Part shown: positions 1 to 8,350 of the stretch, piece after piece
Layout of the letters: every line of letters begins with the position of its first letter
How positions within the stretch are numbered: the first letter of the stretch is position 1
Source: an uncultured Flavobacteriales bacterium
GTDB lineage: Bacteria > Bacteroidota > Bacteroidia > Flavobacteriales_G > Salibacteraceae
Length of the DNA stretch: 64,000 nt
Assembly (NCBI GenBank): GCA_943788145.1
Contig: CALSPD010000003.1
Span: 39,780-103,779, forward strand
Direction: 5' to 3'
The notes under the pieces: generated by a model
Databases searched by the model: none
What the model was told of the DNA's origin: nothing
The model's input: only the letters and a program-made list of their open reading frames with translations
Program-made: the position numbers and the translations under genes

Positions 1-1041
1 GGCGCCTTATCATTGAACGATCCACTGTCTAAGTATTTTCCAGATTTTCCAATTGCAGACAGCGTAACCATCGAGCAGCTTTTGACACATACATCAGGCA
101 TTCGAGATTACCATGATTTCCCCGACTGGCCAGAGCGAAGTCAATCCGATATTATTCCGATGGATGTTATTGAACAAGTAAAAACCGATCCATATCGCTT
201 TCCTCCTGGCACTTCTTTTCGCTATTCAAACACGGGATATATATTACTCGGCCTCATCATTGAGCAAGTCAGTAAATCATCATTCGATGCCTACCTAAAT
301 AAAGCGATCATTGCTCCATTGGGTCTAAAAAATACGGGAGTCATCACAAATGAATGGTCTCCTGAAAACCTGGCAAAAGGGTATTCTACTTCTCCACGAG
401 AAACAACACCGGCTGCATACATAAACTACAATCAGCCTTACAGTTCAGGTAACATGTTTGCTACTTGCCAAGACCTCAAAACCTTTACGCTTGCCGTGAT
501 GCATAGCGATTTACTGCCAGCAGAAAAGACAGCTGAAGTGTTTTCAAACAACGCTGGTTATTACGGTTATGATTGGGGAATCAGAGACTTTGACGGAATA
601 AAAGCATACGGTCACCACGGAGGAATGAATGGATATTGGGGCTCAATTACTTTTATTCCTGAAAGTGAAACCTTCCTTTGTTTTCTGACGAACGATGACA
701 ACACCCCAAAATACACCATAAATAAGGCCCTTGTTGATATGCTTAAAGGCTCTGAAGCGGAAATACCCAAGCCATATGATTGGCGGGCCATCGATAACGA
801 CACCAAGGAGGAAGTCATCGGTCACTACCTTGTTAAAGCAGGAGACACACTAACCGTTTTCGAAGAAAGCGATCAACTTTTCATGAAGGAAACGGGTCAG
901 TTGGCCTACGAATTATTCCAAGTTGGCGAAAATCGATTTGTCATGACGATGCAGGAATTTGATGTTAGTTTCGGCAACGACACCGTTCGATTCAATGGAA
1001 TGGTGAATTTGAAGGCACCACGAATCAAAACCGACTATTAA
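1..1041 (+). CDS. Serine hydrolase, class C beta-lactamase-like (5' end outside window)
   Basis: This is the C-terminal part of a penicillin-binding-protein/class C beta-lactamase fold hydrolase. The frame is open from base 1, so the real start and the Ser-x-x-Lys nucleophile motif lie upstream of the window; the TTG at 13 is not a convincing start. Visible family signatures are LLTHTSGIRDY just after the truncated start, the Tyr-x-Asn motif in FRYSNTGYILLG, and the His-x-Gly triad equivalent in YGHHGGMNGYWG. Such proteins are usually exported or lipid-anchored esterases, D-aminopeptidases or carboxypeptidases, and the substrate cannot be told from sequence. A roughly 90-residue tail follows the catalytic domain. 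The small gene at 1054 follows after 12 bases and is probably co-transcribed. Confidence 0.88.
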   Translation, partial: GALSLNDPLSKYFPDFPIADSVTIEQLLTHTSGIRDYHDFPDWPERSQSDIIPMDVIEQVKTDPYRFPPGTSFRYSNTGYILLGLIIEQVSKSSFDAYLNKAIIAPLGLKNTGVITNEWSPENLAKGYSTSPRETTPAAYINYNQPYSSGNMFATCQDLKTFTLAVMHSDLLPAEKTAEVFSNNAGYYGYDWGIRDFDGIKAYGHHGGMNGYWGSITFIPESETFLCFLTNDDNTPKYTINKALVDMLKGSEAEIPKPYDWRAIDNDTKEEVIGHYLVKAGDTLTVFEESDQLFMKETGQLAYELFQVGENRFVMTMQEFDVSFGNDTVRFNGMVNLKAPRIKTDY

Positions 1042-1053
1042 GCCCAATCTCAA

Positions 1054-1290
1054 TTGAAAGAAACCGTTAAGCATTTTCCTTTTTACCTAGCTAAACCCGC
1101 ACAAAGGATATTGGCTCAACAAGGCATTACCGAATTGTATGACCTCTGTCGTTTCACGAAGGCAGAGATAAAAAACCTGCATGGCATAGGTCCTGACGCT
1201 ATGGTGAAAATTAAAAACGATTTATTCGAACGGTCGTTAAAATTCAAAGCCGATCCAGAAGCGTATCAGCGCTGGATAAAGGAAACATGA
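1054..1290 (+). CDS. Small helix-hairpin-helix protein resembling RNA polymerase alpha C-terminal domain
   Basis: This is a 78-residue protein with a TTG start. The central part (about residues 13-55) reads like the alpha-CTD/helix-hairpin-helix fold: ILAQQGITELYDLCRF followed by LHGIGPDAMVKIKNDL, where the G-I-G turn is the DNA-contacting hairpin. The family is known as stand-alone small DNA-binding proteins in Bacteroidota, and no specific target is known to me. It starts 12 bases after the serine hydrolase stop. No ATG lies in the first half of the frame, so TTG is the only reasonable start. The protein-like composition and recognisable motif favour a real gene over a chance frame. Confidence 0.65.
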   Translation: MKETVKHFPFYLAKPAQRILAQQGITELYDLCRFTKAEIKNLHGIGPDAMVKIKNDLFERSLKFKADPEAYQRWIKET

Positions 1291-1339
1291 AAGTATAAAC
1301 AAGGGCATTTGATCATATAATGCGCATTCCGCAGCCTGA

Positions 1340-2782
1340 TTAATGTGCAACGAAAAGAGCGAAATGCTCCATTTTATTCTCCCATGCGCAAGTCACTTGG
1401 TAAAATCCACTTGAAAACTTGGACACGTCAATTAAGGTTAAACCGTGTGTTTGACTTAATTTACTCGGCAATACCCTACCTTGCATGTCGCGTATTACAA
1501 TTAAAAGATCCTCTATTTCATTTGGATACGAAACCGTCACCTGGTCTTGTGCTGGATTTGGATAAATGAAAATGGAATGAAGTTTAGGAAATTCAGCTAA
1601 ACCGGTTAAAACCGGTGTGTATTTAACCATATACACTCTGCTCGTCCAATTATCACCCCTTACACCCATGGTTACAAAATCACCATCACTCGATTTTATC
1701 GTTCGAATGGCGTTATGCGTAGGCGTTGTATTGGTGTCTGAATTGAACAACATATGGTCGTAGTGGTTCTGATAAACGCCTTGTTCATTAAAATAAACAA
1801 CCGATGCGGTGGAAAGGTGGCCAATCGGACCAGAAGGTGGAAAGCCTTCGCAGTTAACTACTAAACTGGCATCGATCAAATCAGCATTGGCGGCAAAATG
1901 ATGCGATTTATCAGTTATAATATCCAAACTATCCCCATCCAGATTAGTTTTCAAAATCATCAACCGTGCTGATGTGAGACCTGTAGATATTTCGATATTT
2001 CTAGTTCCCACCATTAAAACTTCGTTATTGCTCGATATAACTATATCCTCGGCACGAATTTGTTGATCGTGTACTCCGAAGGTATCGACATCCAATAATT
2101 TCCCGGAGAGGCCAGATTTTACTAAGTAAGAATGATGGTCGGCACCATTAATTTTTCGAGCCGAGAAATAAAGAACTGTGTCAACTAACTCGACACCCGT
2201 GAATTGTGCGTTTGGAGAAACTGCAGACCAATCTACTGTTTGATTGGTTGACGACCATTGAATATTGAGATCTTCATCGAAAGAATAAACGGTTCCAGCC
2301 GTTGAAGTATTCCTCACCAGAGCAATAAATCCGCCATTTGGTCGAGCAACAGCATCTGTAATTACAAACTCAATTCCCGAGCTTCCTATAGTAGTATGGG
2401 CTGTTCTAATCGTATCACCATTTTGATCCAATTCCCACAACGAAACAAAAACACCTGGACCGAATGATATACCAAGCACGCAGAGGTTTCCATCGCTATT
2501 GTAAATAAATATATCTCCCCGGTTCTCAATATTTGAGGATCGGTGATAATGTTTTACCCAACTCGAATCTAAATCTTCAGTGACTTTCAATAGAAACATG
2601 GATTTCTCATTATTTAAATTTTTTCCGCCACCTGTTATGAAAAAGCCATCATCGCTAGCCTTTATCATGTCATAAGGTGTACTTATTTGATTTAAAGAGG
2701 TTTTGAAAATACGCTCTACTTTGACTTGGGCGAAACCCGAAATAGTCAGGAGCATGACGCTCAAAAAAATAATCGTTTTCAT
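1340..2782 (-). CDS. Secreted protein with type IX sorting domain
   Basis: This 480-residue exported protein starts with a clear signal peptide (MKTIIFLSVMLLTISGFAQ). The middle (about 20-390) is built of beta-strand-like stretches rich in G, D, S and T with phrases such as ASDDGFFITGGGKN and ARPNGGFIALVRN. These resemble the 'delayed-early-response/beta-propeller-like' blades of many Bacteroidota surface proteins. The last 80 residues are a type A T9SS C-terminal domain: IYPNPAQDQVTV, IRDMQGRV, and a final SGFYQVTCAWENKMEHFALF. It should be exported by Sec, moved across the outer membrane by T9SS, and processed by PorU (encoded at 48.4-52.3 kb). No enzymatic motif was recognised. It converges on the gene at 1054-1290. 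Confidence 0.8.
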   Translation of the reverse strand: MKTIIFLSVMLLTISGFAQVKVERIFKTSLNQISTPYDMIKASDDGFFITGGGKNLNNEKSMFLLKVTEDLDSSWVKHYHRSSNIENRGDIFIYNSDGNLCVLGISFGPGVFVSLWELDQNGDTIRTAHTTIGSSGIEFVITDAVARPNGGFIALVRNTSTAGTVYSFDEDLNIQWSSTNQTVDWSAVSPNAQFTGVELVDTVLYFSARKINGADHHSYLVKSGLSGKLLDVDTFGVHDQQIRAEDIVISSNNEVLMVGTRNIEISTGLTSARLMILKTNLDGDSLDIITDKSHHFAANADLIDASLVVNCEGFPPSGPIGHLSTASVVYFNEQGVYQNHYDHMLFNSDTNTTPTHNAIRTIKSSDGDFVTMGVRGDNWTSRVYMVKYTPVLTGLAEFPKLHSIFIYPNPAQDQVTVSYPNEIEDLLIVIRDMQGRVLPSKLSQTHGLTLIDVSKFSSGFYQVTCAWENKMEHFALFVAH

Positions 2783-3083
2783 GGTTTGTGGTTTTACATC
2801 AAATCTACACCTGAATCAACCCATTGAAAATAAGGTAATTGACGTATTTTTAAAAACCTAAACCGCTTGATTTATTTAAGCAATGCAGACAATAGCTCCA
2901 ATATCCTCGCATTCACCTTAACCTCATCCAAACCACGCATATCAACAAGCGTCTTCCCTCGGAATCACATTCGGAAATTCGACCATATTTTATTTCATTT
3001 ATTATTTGCATATTTTTGTTTTTCAATACTTTACACTGAATTAAACGATCGGAATAACAATCGGAATAAATTAAGCTAAAACC
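2783..3083. other. Intergenic region between divergent genes
   Basis: This is 301 bases between the T9SS cargo gene (minus) and the Fic gene (plus), and it must carry both promoters. The only Bacteroidota-like -7 element seen is TATTTTTG (3011-3018, plus strand, fits TAnnTTTG), but there is no TTG at the usual distance. A 70-codon plus-strand frame (2867-3079) looks non-coding. A 31-codon stop-to-stop stretch on the minus strand (2872-2964) reads more like protein (see findings). Confidence 0.4.
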
Positions 3084-4340
3084 GTGGCATTCCCAACTGA
3101 ACTTTATCGACTTCCAAGCGCTATGGAACCGCTTTATCCTGTGGATGAATCGGGCGAATTAGAAGAATTAGCGACAACACTAATTCGGTCGGCTGGAGCG
3201 CTATCCAATGCCAGCAATCCGATAATACGAAATGCGGTTGCCGGCTTAATTCGCCCAATGAACAGCTATTATTCCAACCTTCTAGAAGGGCACGATACGC
3301 ATCCACTAGACATTGAAAAAGCGTTGAAAAGTGACTTCTCGAACGATAAAAGAAGACGTGACTTGCAGTTGGAAGCGAAAGCCCATATTAACCTTCATGA
3401 GGCAGTTACCCTTGAATGGAAAAGCAATAAACTAATTCATTCCAGTCCCTACTCAACTCATTATATTCTTGGCCTTCATGAGCGATTCTATGCACATCTG
3501 CCTACTGATTTTTTAACGGTCATAAGTCAAGAAGGTGAGGAAAAGCAAGTTTGTCCAGGTAAAATTCGCTCTGAAGAAGTAAGGGTTTCTAACCACATTG
3601 CACCAGCAGCGCAAGCTGTTCCCGACTTTTTAGATCGATTTGAAAGCGGTTATGCCCCATCACATGTATCGAATAAACAAACGATTAAAAGAATAATAAA
3701 CATTGGCGCAGCGCATCACCGTCTCTCGTGGATCCACCCTTTTCTTGATGGAAATGGACGAGTCGTTAGGCTTTTTTCAGACGCATGTTTTATGTTCGAT
3801 GATTTGGATGCTTCTGGAATTTGGTCCATTTCAAGGGGATTAGCAAGAAACAATACCGAGTACTATGAACGACTGTCCAACGCTGACATGAAGCGCCATG
3901 GCGACCACGATGGTCGGGGGAATTTATCGAACAAAATGCTCGTTGAATTCTGTCGATTCTTTCTGACAACGGCCATAGATCAAATCCAATTCATGCACAA
4001 CAGCTTGGAAATGGACAAAATGACTGACCGAGTCAAAGCTTTTGTCAATCAGATGATCGTCTATAAAGGTTGGCGATCGGAAACAACTTTTTTACTTACT
4101 GACATATTTGTTAAAGGAAAAATATCCAAAACGGATGCAATGCGCCTTACCAACTTATCTGATAAAACATTGAAATTGATCACCGATGTGTTGACGACAG
4201 AAGAATTGATTCAACCCATTAAGGAAGGCAAGGAAATGACTTTCCACGCTCGTTTCCCAGTCAAATACTCCCCTTTATTGTTTCCAAATTTGTACCCAAG
4301 CTCCAAAGAAGCTGATCTATTAAACCATGTTTTCGCCTAA
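3084..4340 (+). CDS. fic: Fic-domain protein (class II, N-terminal inhibitory helix)
   Basis: This is a probable protein AMPylase (adenylyltransferase). The Fic core motif HPFLDGNGRVVR is complete at about residues 218-229. An N-terminal inhibitory helix carries the [S/T]xxxE[G/N] motif as SNLLEG (about 64-69), whose Glu normally blocks ATP from binding productively, so activity is expected to be autoinhibited. Before the Fic domain lies a Fic_N-type helical region. The last 80 residues resemble a winged-helix DNA-binding domain (KISKTDAMRLTNLSDKTLKL), as is common in Fic proteins of 370-420 residues. The start is GTG at 3084; an in-frame ATG at 3123 is equally plausible and shortens the protein by 13 residues. 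The stop overlaps the convergent kmo gene by 21 bases. No antitoxin is adjacent, consistent with the self-inhibited class. Confidence 0.9.
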   Translation: MAFPTELYRLPSAMEPLYPVDESGELEELATTLIRSAGALSNASNPIIRNAVAGLIRPMNSYYSNLLEGHDTHPLDIEKALKSDFSNDKRRRDLQLEAKAHINLHEAVTLEWKSNKLIHSSPYSTHYILGLHERFYAHLPTDFLTVISQEGEEKQVCPGKIRSEEVRVSNHIAPAAQAVPDFLDRFESGYAPSHVSNKQTIKRIINIGAAHHRLSWIHPFLDGNGRVVRLFSDACFMFDDLDASGIWSISRGLARNNTEYYERLSNADMKRHGDHDGRGNLSNKMLVEFCRFFLTTAIDQIQFMHNSLEMDKMTDRVKAFVNQMIVYKGWRSETTFLLTDIFVKGKISKTDAMRLTNLSDKTLKLITDVLTTEELIQPIKEGKEMTFHARFPVKYSPLLFPNLYPSSKEADLLNHVFA

Positions 4341-5669
4341 CAGCTCATTCATCTTCTCCTCCACGTCATTCGAATCCCACTTCGCTTCGATGCCTTCCAT
4401 GGCCATCACTTCATCCATGATTTTTTGTTGGCGCTGGCCTTCCTTCCAAGCTACGCTGTAGCGGATATCGCTGAATGTAGTCATGCTGTACAGCGGCATC
4501 CATTTGTCGGGATATTTTGCAGCAAAGCGCGCTTCAATTTTCTTTTGTAACAGGAATTTTGGATCGGCCACAAAGTCGCGCATGACGTGGTAATTGTGCA
4601 GACTTAAATCTTGAAGACCATCACCATCGGGCTTGCGCGTCCGGCTGTATTCCTCAAAGATTTTGTCCCAATCGTGGTTGTGCTTCAACATTAAGTCGTT
4701 CATGACGGTGCAGTCTTCAAATCCGGCATTCATACCTTGACCATAAAACGGTACAGTAGCATGCGCAGCATCGCCCATCAGAGCTGTTTTCCCGTGATGC
4801 CAAGGATAACATCGTGTGATGGCCAAAGAAGCTAGAGGATGGTCCTCCCATGCATCGGCAATATTGGGCATCATGGTATAAAAGTCAGGGAAGGTTGTTT
4901 TAAAGAAGTTGTCGATAGCTTCTTTTGACGTTAATTTCTCAAAACTGTTTTCACCTTCAAAAGGCATAAAAAGTGTGCAGGTAAAGGAACCATCTTCATT
5001 CGGTAGTGCTATCATCATAAACCGCCCTCTAGGCCAGATATGCAGCGCGTTTTTCTCCAACTTATAGCTGCAGTCAGCATTCGCTGGAAGCAAAATTTCT
5101 CGGTAACCATCCTCGATATAGGTTTGGCTATAATTAAATCGATCGAGCTTCTGCATGGAATTGTAACGAATGGCAGAAAATGCTCCATCGCAGGCGAAAA
5201 TCAAATCACTTTTTACTTCAAAATGCTCGTGGGTTTCGTTGTTTTCAAAATAGCAAATGCCGTTTTTCATATCCGCCTCCAAGCACTTGGTGTTGTAAGT
5301 GATTTTGGCATGACCAACTTGCTCGGCTATGTCCATCATGCGCGCATTAACTCCTCCACGAGACACTGAATTGATGGCTTGCCCTTCTTTGCCATAAGGC
5401 TGATAGGTTAAATTGCCTTCCATATCATGCATGATTCGACCGGGCATGGGAATAGCAATCTCTTTGATCAAATGATCTACTCCAGCGCCTTTCAACGCTT
5501 TCCAACCTCTGTCGCTCAACGCAAGGTTGATCGATTTTCCAGCAGAAATTTCCGCTTTCCGAATATCCGTTCTGCGTTCAAAAATTTGAACTTTATACCC
5601 AGCTTTACTCAGGTAAACCGCCCAAAGCGATCCAACCAATCCTGCTCCTACTATCGTTACTTCTTTCAT
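4320..5669 (-). CDS. kmo: Kynurenine 3-monooxygenase
   Basis: This FAD-dependent monooxygenase (449 aa) hydroxylates L-kynurenine to 3-hydroxykynurenine using NADPH and O2. The N-terminus has the FAD Rossmann motif VGAGLVGSLWAVYLSKAGY followed by the acidic strand end FERR. The second FAD motif is LMGDAAHATVPFYGQGMNAG. Kynurenine-enzyme hallmarks include INLALSDRGWKAL and the C-terminal region ending in hydrophobic/aromatic stretches. The ATG at 5669 was chosen because it precedes the Rossmann fold directly and lies 1 base after the upstream gene's stop; an earlier TTG-type start would overlap that gene. It is the last gene of an operon kynU - membrane protein - kmo. Together with kynU and the tryptophan dioxygenase at 41.4 kb it forms the kynurenine route toward quinolinate/NAD. 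Confidence 0.95.
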   Translation of the reverse strand: MKEVTIVGAGLVGSLWAVYLSKAGYKVQIFERRTDIRKAEISAGKSINLALSDRGWKALKGAGVDHLIKEIAIPMPGRIMHDMEGNLTYQPYGKEGQAINSVSRGGVNARMMDIAEQVGHAKITYNTKCLEADMKNGICYFENNETHEHFEVKSDLIFACDGAFSAIRYNSMQKLDRFNYSQTYIEDGYREILLPANADCSYKLEKNALHIWPRGRFMMIALPNEDGSFTCTLFMPFEGENSFEKLTSKEAIDNFFKTTFPDFYTMMPNIADAWEDHPLASLAITRCYPWHHGKTALMGDAAHATVPFYGQGMNAGFEDCTVMNDLMLKHNHDWDKIFEEYSRTRKPDGDGLQDLSLHNYHVMRDFVADPKFLLQKKIEARFAAKYPDKWMPLYSMTTFSDIRYSVAWKEGQRQQKIMDEVMAMEGIEAKWDSNDVEEKMNELLGENMV

Positions 5670-5670
5670 A

Positions 5671-6990
5671 TTATTTCCAATCTTTTTGATCGAGCCGCTC
5701 GACATCAAATAAAACATCCCAATATCGCTCAGCGTTCATTTTTTCCCAATGAATAATCCCCTTTCGGTATTGCCAGCTTTGAAACTGAGTAAACAACGCC
5801 AAGGCACATATGGTTGCAATAATGCTTCTTTTCAATTTCATTGTTTGAATGCGATCCAAAATCAATTGAAGCAAGAAGGCAAAAATAACTAGGTATTCGA
5901 CTAAGACCCTTGAACCAAAGCTCCCGCCATACCACCAGTTTGTCCAAGAGCTTAACATGTAGACAAGAAAAAGAAATCCGCCTACTAAATAAACTGCCTG
6001 AGGCTTACTCGATTTCCAAATGACAAAGATTCCCATGGACGCAAAAGCCAACACGGGAGCATAAACAAATAAGCCTTTTTTGAAGCTAAAAAGAAAGTCC
6101 CACATGTGTGGATTTGTAAAATCAAAGCCTTCACCTGGATACGAGTCAACGAACCATTCTCCCGATGACAAGAAATACATTAACGGTTGAACCCCCATCA
6201 ACAAAAGCATAACAAGAACAGGTAAGAATAGTTGCGTTTTGTAATTTTTAAATACCGCCAGAAAAGTTTGAATTGGGTTCTTAAAAAATGCAGGTATAAA
6301 TAACAGCACCAGGATGTTGACCGGACGAATTAACACAATGATAGCTAGCGCAATGGCAGCAATATATAAGGCACTTAAATCATAGCTATTCAAGGCTTTA
6401 TACGCATATCTAACAAAAAGCGCAACAAAGGCGAATGAATAAACATGCGACATTCCTGATTCAACCACTGTATAATAAAACAGGTTGGTACCAAATACGA
6501 TGAAGGCTATAACAAGCGGTAAATGCTTTTCGGCCTTAGTGAAGTTTGACAAAAAATGATAAAGCTGAAAACAGCCAAAAATGAGATAAAAGATGGCTGC
6601 GATTGCTACGGAAAGCCCATAAAGTCGCGTGTAACCATCTGATACATTTCCAGTCGAAATAGCGAAAGTATGCGCCATGAGAAAAAAGGGTAACTGGGCG
6701 ATTGCCGTACCAACGAAATACTTGTTCACTGCACCATTTCCGTACGCTAATCGATAATGAGTGAACTCCAGTTTTGTCAATTCAATTGCTGAAGAAGCCG
6801 CGAAAGTTGGATCTCCATAAATGATTAGTGCTGGGAGATAAGCGTAGTATCCTCGGGCATCGTTGCTCAAAATGGATTTCCATCGTTCATTGCCCGACTT
6901 TAGATTGAACATGGTAAACAGACAAACTCCTGTAATTGCTAGTAGGACAGCGTTTCTTGACGTTATGGTTTGCCAATTCAAGTTGATCAT
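5671..6990 (-). CDS. Polytopic membrane protein, possible GT-C type glycosyltransferase
   Basis: This 439-residue protein has ten to twelve hydrophobic segments spread along its length. An early loop, ILSNDARGYYAYLP, places an Asp after the first membrane segment, as in GT-C glycosyltransferases of the ArnT/PMT/EpsG type. Another extracytoplasmic-looking loop is WTNWWYGGSFGSRVL near the C-terminal third. Similar proteins in Bacteroidota are annotated only as membrane proteins, so glycosyl transfer is an inference from topology and the Asp position. It sits between kynU (21 bases upstream) and kmo (1 base downstream) and must be co-transcribed with them. Why a membrane protein is part of the kynurenine operon is not evident; transport of a pathway intermediate is an alternative. 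Confidence 0.75.
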   Translation of the reverse strand: MINLNWQTITSRNAVLLAITGVCLFTMFNLKSGNERWKSILSNDARGYYAYLPALIIYGDPTFAASSAIELTKLEFTHYRLAYGNGAVNKYFVGTAIAQLPFFLMAHTFAISTGNVSDGYTRLYGLSVAIAAIFYLIFGCFQLYHFLSNFTKAEKHLPLVIAFIVFGTNLFYYTVVESGMSHVYSFAFVALFVRYAYKALNSYDLSALYIAAIALAIIVLIRPVNILVLLFIPAFFKNPIQTFLAVFKNYKTQLFLPVLVMLLLMGVQPLMYFLSSGEWFVDSYPGEGFDFTNPHMWDFLFSFKKGLFVYAPVLAFASMGIFVIWKSSKPQAVYLVGGFLFLVYMLSSWTNWWYGGSFGSRVLVEYLVIFAFLLQLILDRIQTMKLKRSIIATICALALFTQFQSWQYRKGIIHWEKMNAERYWDVLFDVERLDQKDWK

Positions 6991-7011
6991 TCTTAGGTCA
7001 ACCTCAATGTT

Positions 7012-8277
7012 TTAACTAAGGATGGCACTGGTTAAGATCGCTCCAAACCGATACACATCTTCATAAGAATTGTAAAGGGGAACAGGTGCCATGCGAATCA
7101 CATTAGGCTCACGCCAATCGGCAATGACGCCAGCTTCAGTGATTTTATCAAATAAGGCTTTTCCATAACCATGGGCTACCACACTGATTTGACAACCTCT
7201 TCTGTGCTGTTGTTTGGGTGTAATGATTTCTAAGTCCGCACCCGTTTCTTTGGCCACTTCTTGAATGACAAACTCTAAATAGTCGGTCAAGGGCCGACTC
7301 TTTTTCCAAAGTTTTGGCATGGTCGCTTCTTGAAATATCTCCAAAGAGGCCAGATAAATAGCCATGTTAAATACAGGAGCATTACTCATTTGCCAAGCTT
7401 CTGCACTCTGCATTGGAACGAACTCAGGCTCCATTTTAAAGCGAGTGTTCTTATCGTGTCCCCACCAGCCTGCGAGTATGGGTAACTTTCTTTTGTGGTG
7501 ATTTTCATGCACAAACAAACCGCCTACTGAGCCCGGTCCACTATTCAAATATTTATAGGTACACCAAGCGGCAAAATCCACTTGCCATTCATGCAATTTC
7601 ACTTCAATGTTGCCCATTCCATGTGCTAAGTCAAAACCACAATAAGCACCTACTTTATGCGCTGCATCCGTAATCACTGCCATATCAAACACTTGGCCAC
7701 TGTAATAGTTTACACCACCAATCATAACGGTAGCAAGCGAATCACCTAGCTCGTAAATCTTTTCAATTATGGCGTCTTCGGTGATGAGATCTGAACCTTT
7801 TGCCGGTGCAATTTCAACAATGGCATCCTCGATGGAAAAGCCGTGTAATTTGGCCTGAGCCTGCATTGCGTACGTATCTGACGGGAAAGCCTTCTTCTCA
7901 CAAAGGATCTTATAGCGTGTCTTAGTCGGTTGATAAAAGCTGGCCATCAGGCTGTGGATATTGGCCGTAAGCGAACCCATGGCAACGACTTCCGTTTCCT
8001 TAGCTCCAGCTATTTCAGCCATGGCTTTCGAAAAAAACTCATGGTAGGAATACCAGGGCCTGCGGGCTTCAAAATGGCCTTCAACTCCAAATTTTCGCCA
8101 GTCTTCCAATTCTTGAGCTAAATAAGCTTCAGCCGACTTAGGTTGGAGCCCAAGGCTATTCCCTGTAAAGTAAATTGCGGGTTGGCCATTTATCTCCGGA
8201 TGGTAAAAACGTTCTCTGAATGACGCAAGCTCATCTTGATCGTCTTGTTTTTGAGCGTAGGCTAATGTATTGATCAC
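7012..8277 (-). CDS. kynU: Kynureninase
   Basis: This PLP-dependent hydrolase (421 aa, normal length) cleaves kynurenine or 3-hydroxykynurenine to anthranilate or 3-hydroxyanthranilate plus alanine. Visible features are YFTGNSLGLQPKS near residue 40, the cofactor-binding Asp-Ala-His segment GFDLAHGMGN (about 215-223), and the Schiff-base lysine in CTYKYLNSGPGSVGG (Lys about 242). The C-terminal small domain ends in NVIRMAPVPLYNSYEDVYRF, typical of the family. It is the first gene of the minus-strand kyn operon and is divergent from the S9 peptidase gene; about 70 bases separate the two starts. With kmo downstream the preferred substrate is probably 3-hydroxykynurenine. Confidence 0.96.
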   Translation of the reverse strand: MINTLAYAQKQDDQDELASFRERFYHPEINGQPAIYFTGNSLGLQPKSAEAYLAQELEDWRKFGVEGHFEARRPWYSYHEFFSKAMAEIAGAKETEVVAMGSLTANIHSLMASFYQPTKTRYKILCEKKAFPSDTYAMQAQAKLHGFSIEDAIVEIAPAKGSDLITEDAIIEKIYELGDSLATVMIGGVNYYSGQVFDMAVITDAAHKVGAYCGFDLAHGMGNIEVKLHEWQVDFAAWCTYKYLNSGPGSVGGLFVHENHHKRKLPILAGWWGHDKNTRFKMEPEFVPMQSAEAWQMSNAPVFNMAIYLASLEIFQEATMPKLWKKSRPLTDYLEFVIQEVAKETGADLEIITPKQQHRRGCQISVVAHGYGKALFDKITEAGVIADWREPNVIRMAPVPLYNSYEDVYRFGAILTSAILS

Positions 8278-8350
8278 GGTTCTTAATTATCTCATGCAAT
8301 GTTAAGGATTGATGATAGCTTTCGATAATATTGTGCAACAACTAATGCAT

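Noticed and set aside
2867..3079. 70-codon plus-strand frame in the gap before fic
   Set aside because: Composition is not protein-like, it has no motif or signal, and the opposite strand of the same DNA reads better. Kept only as part of the intergenic note.
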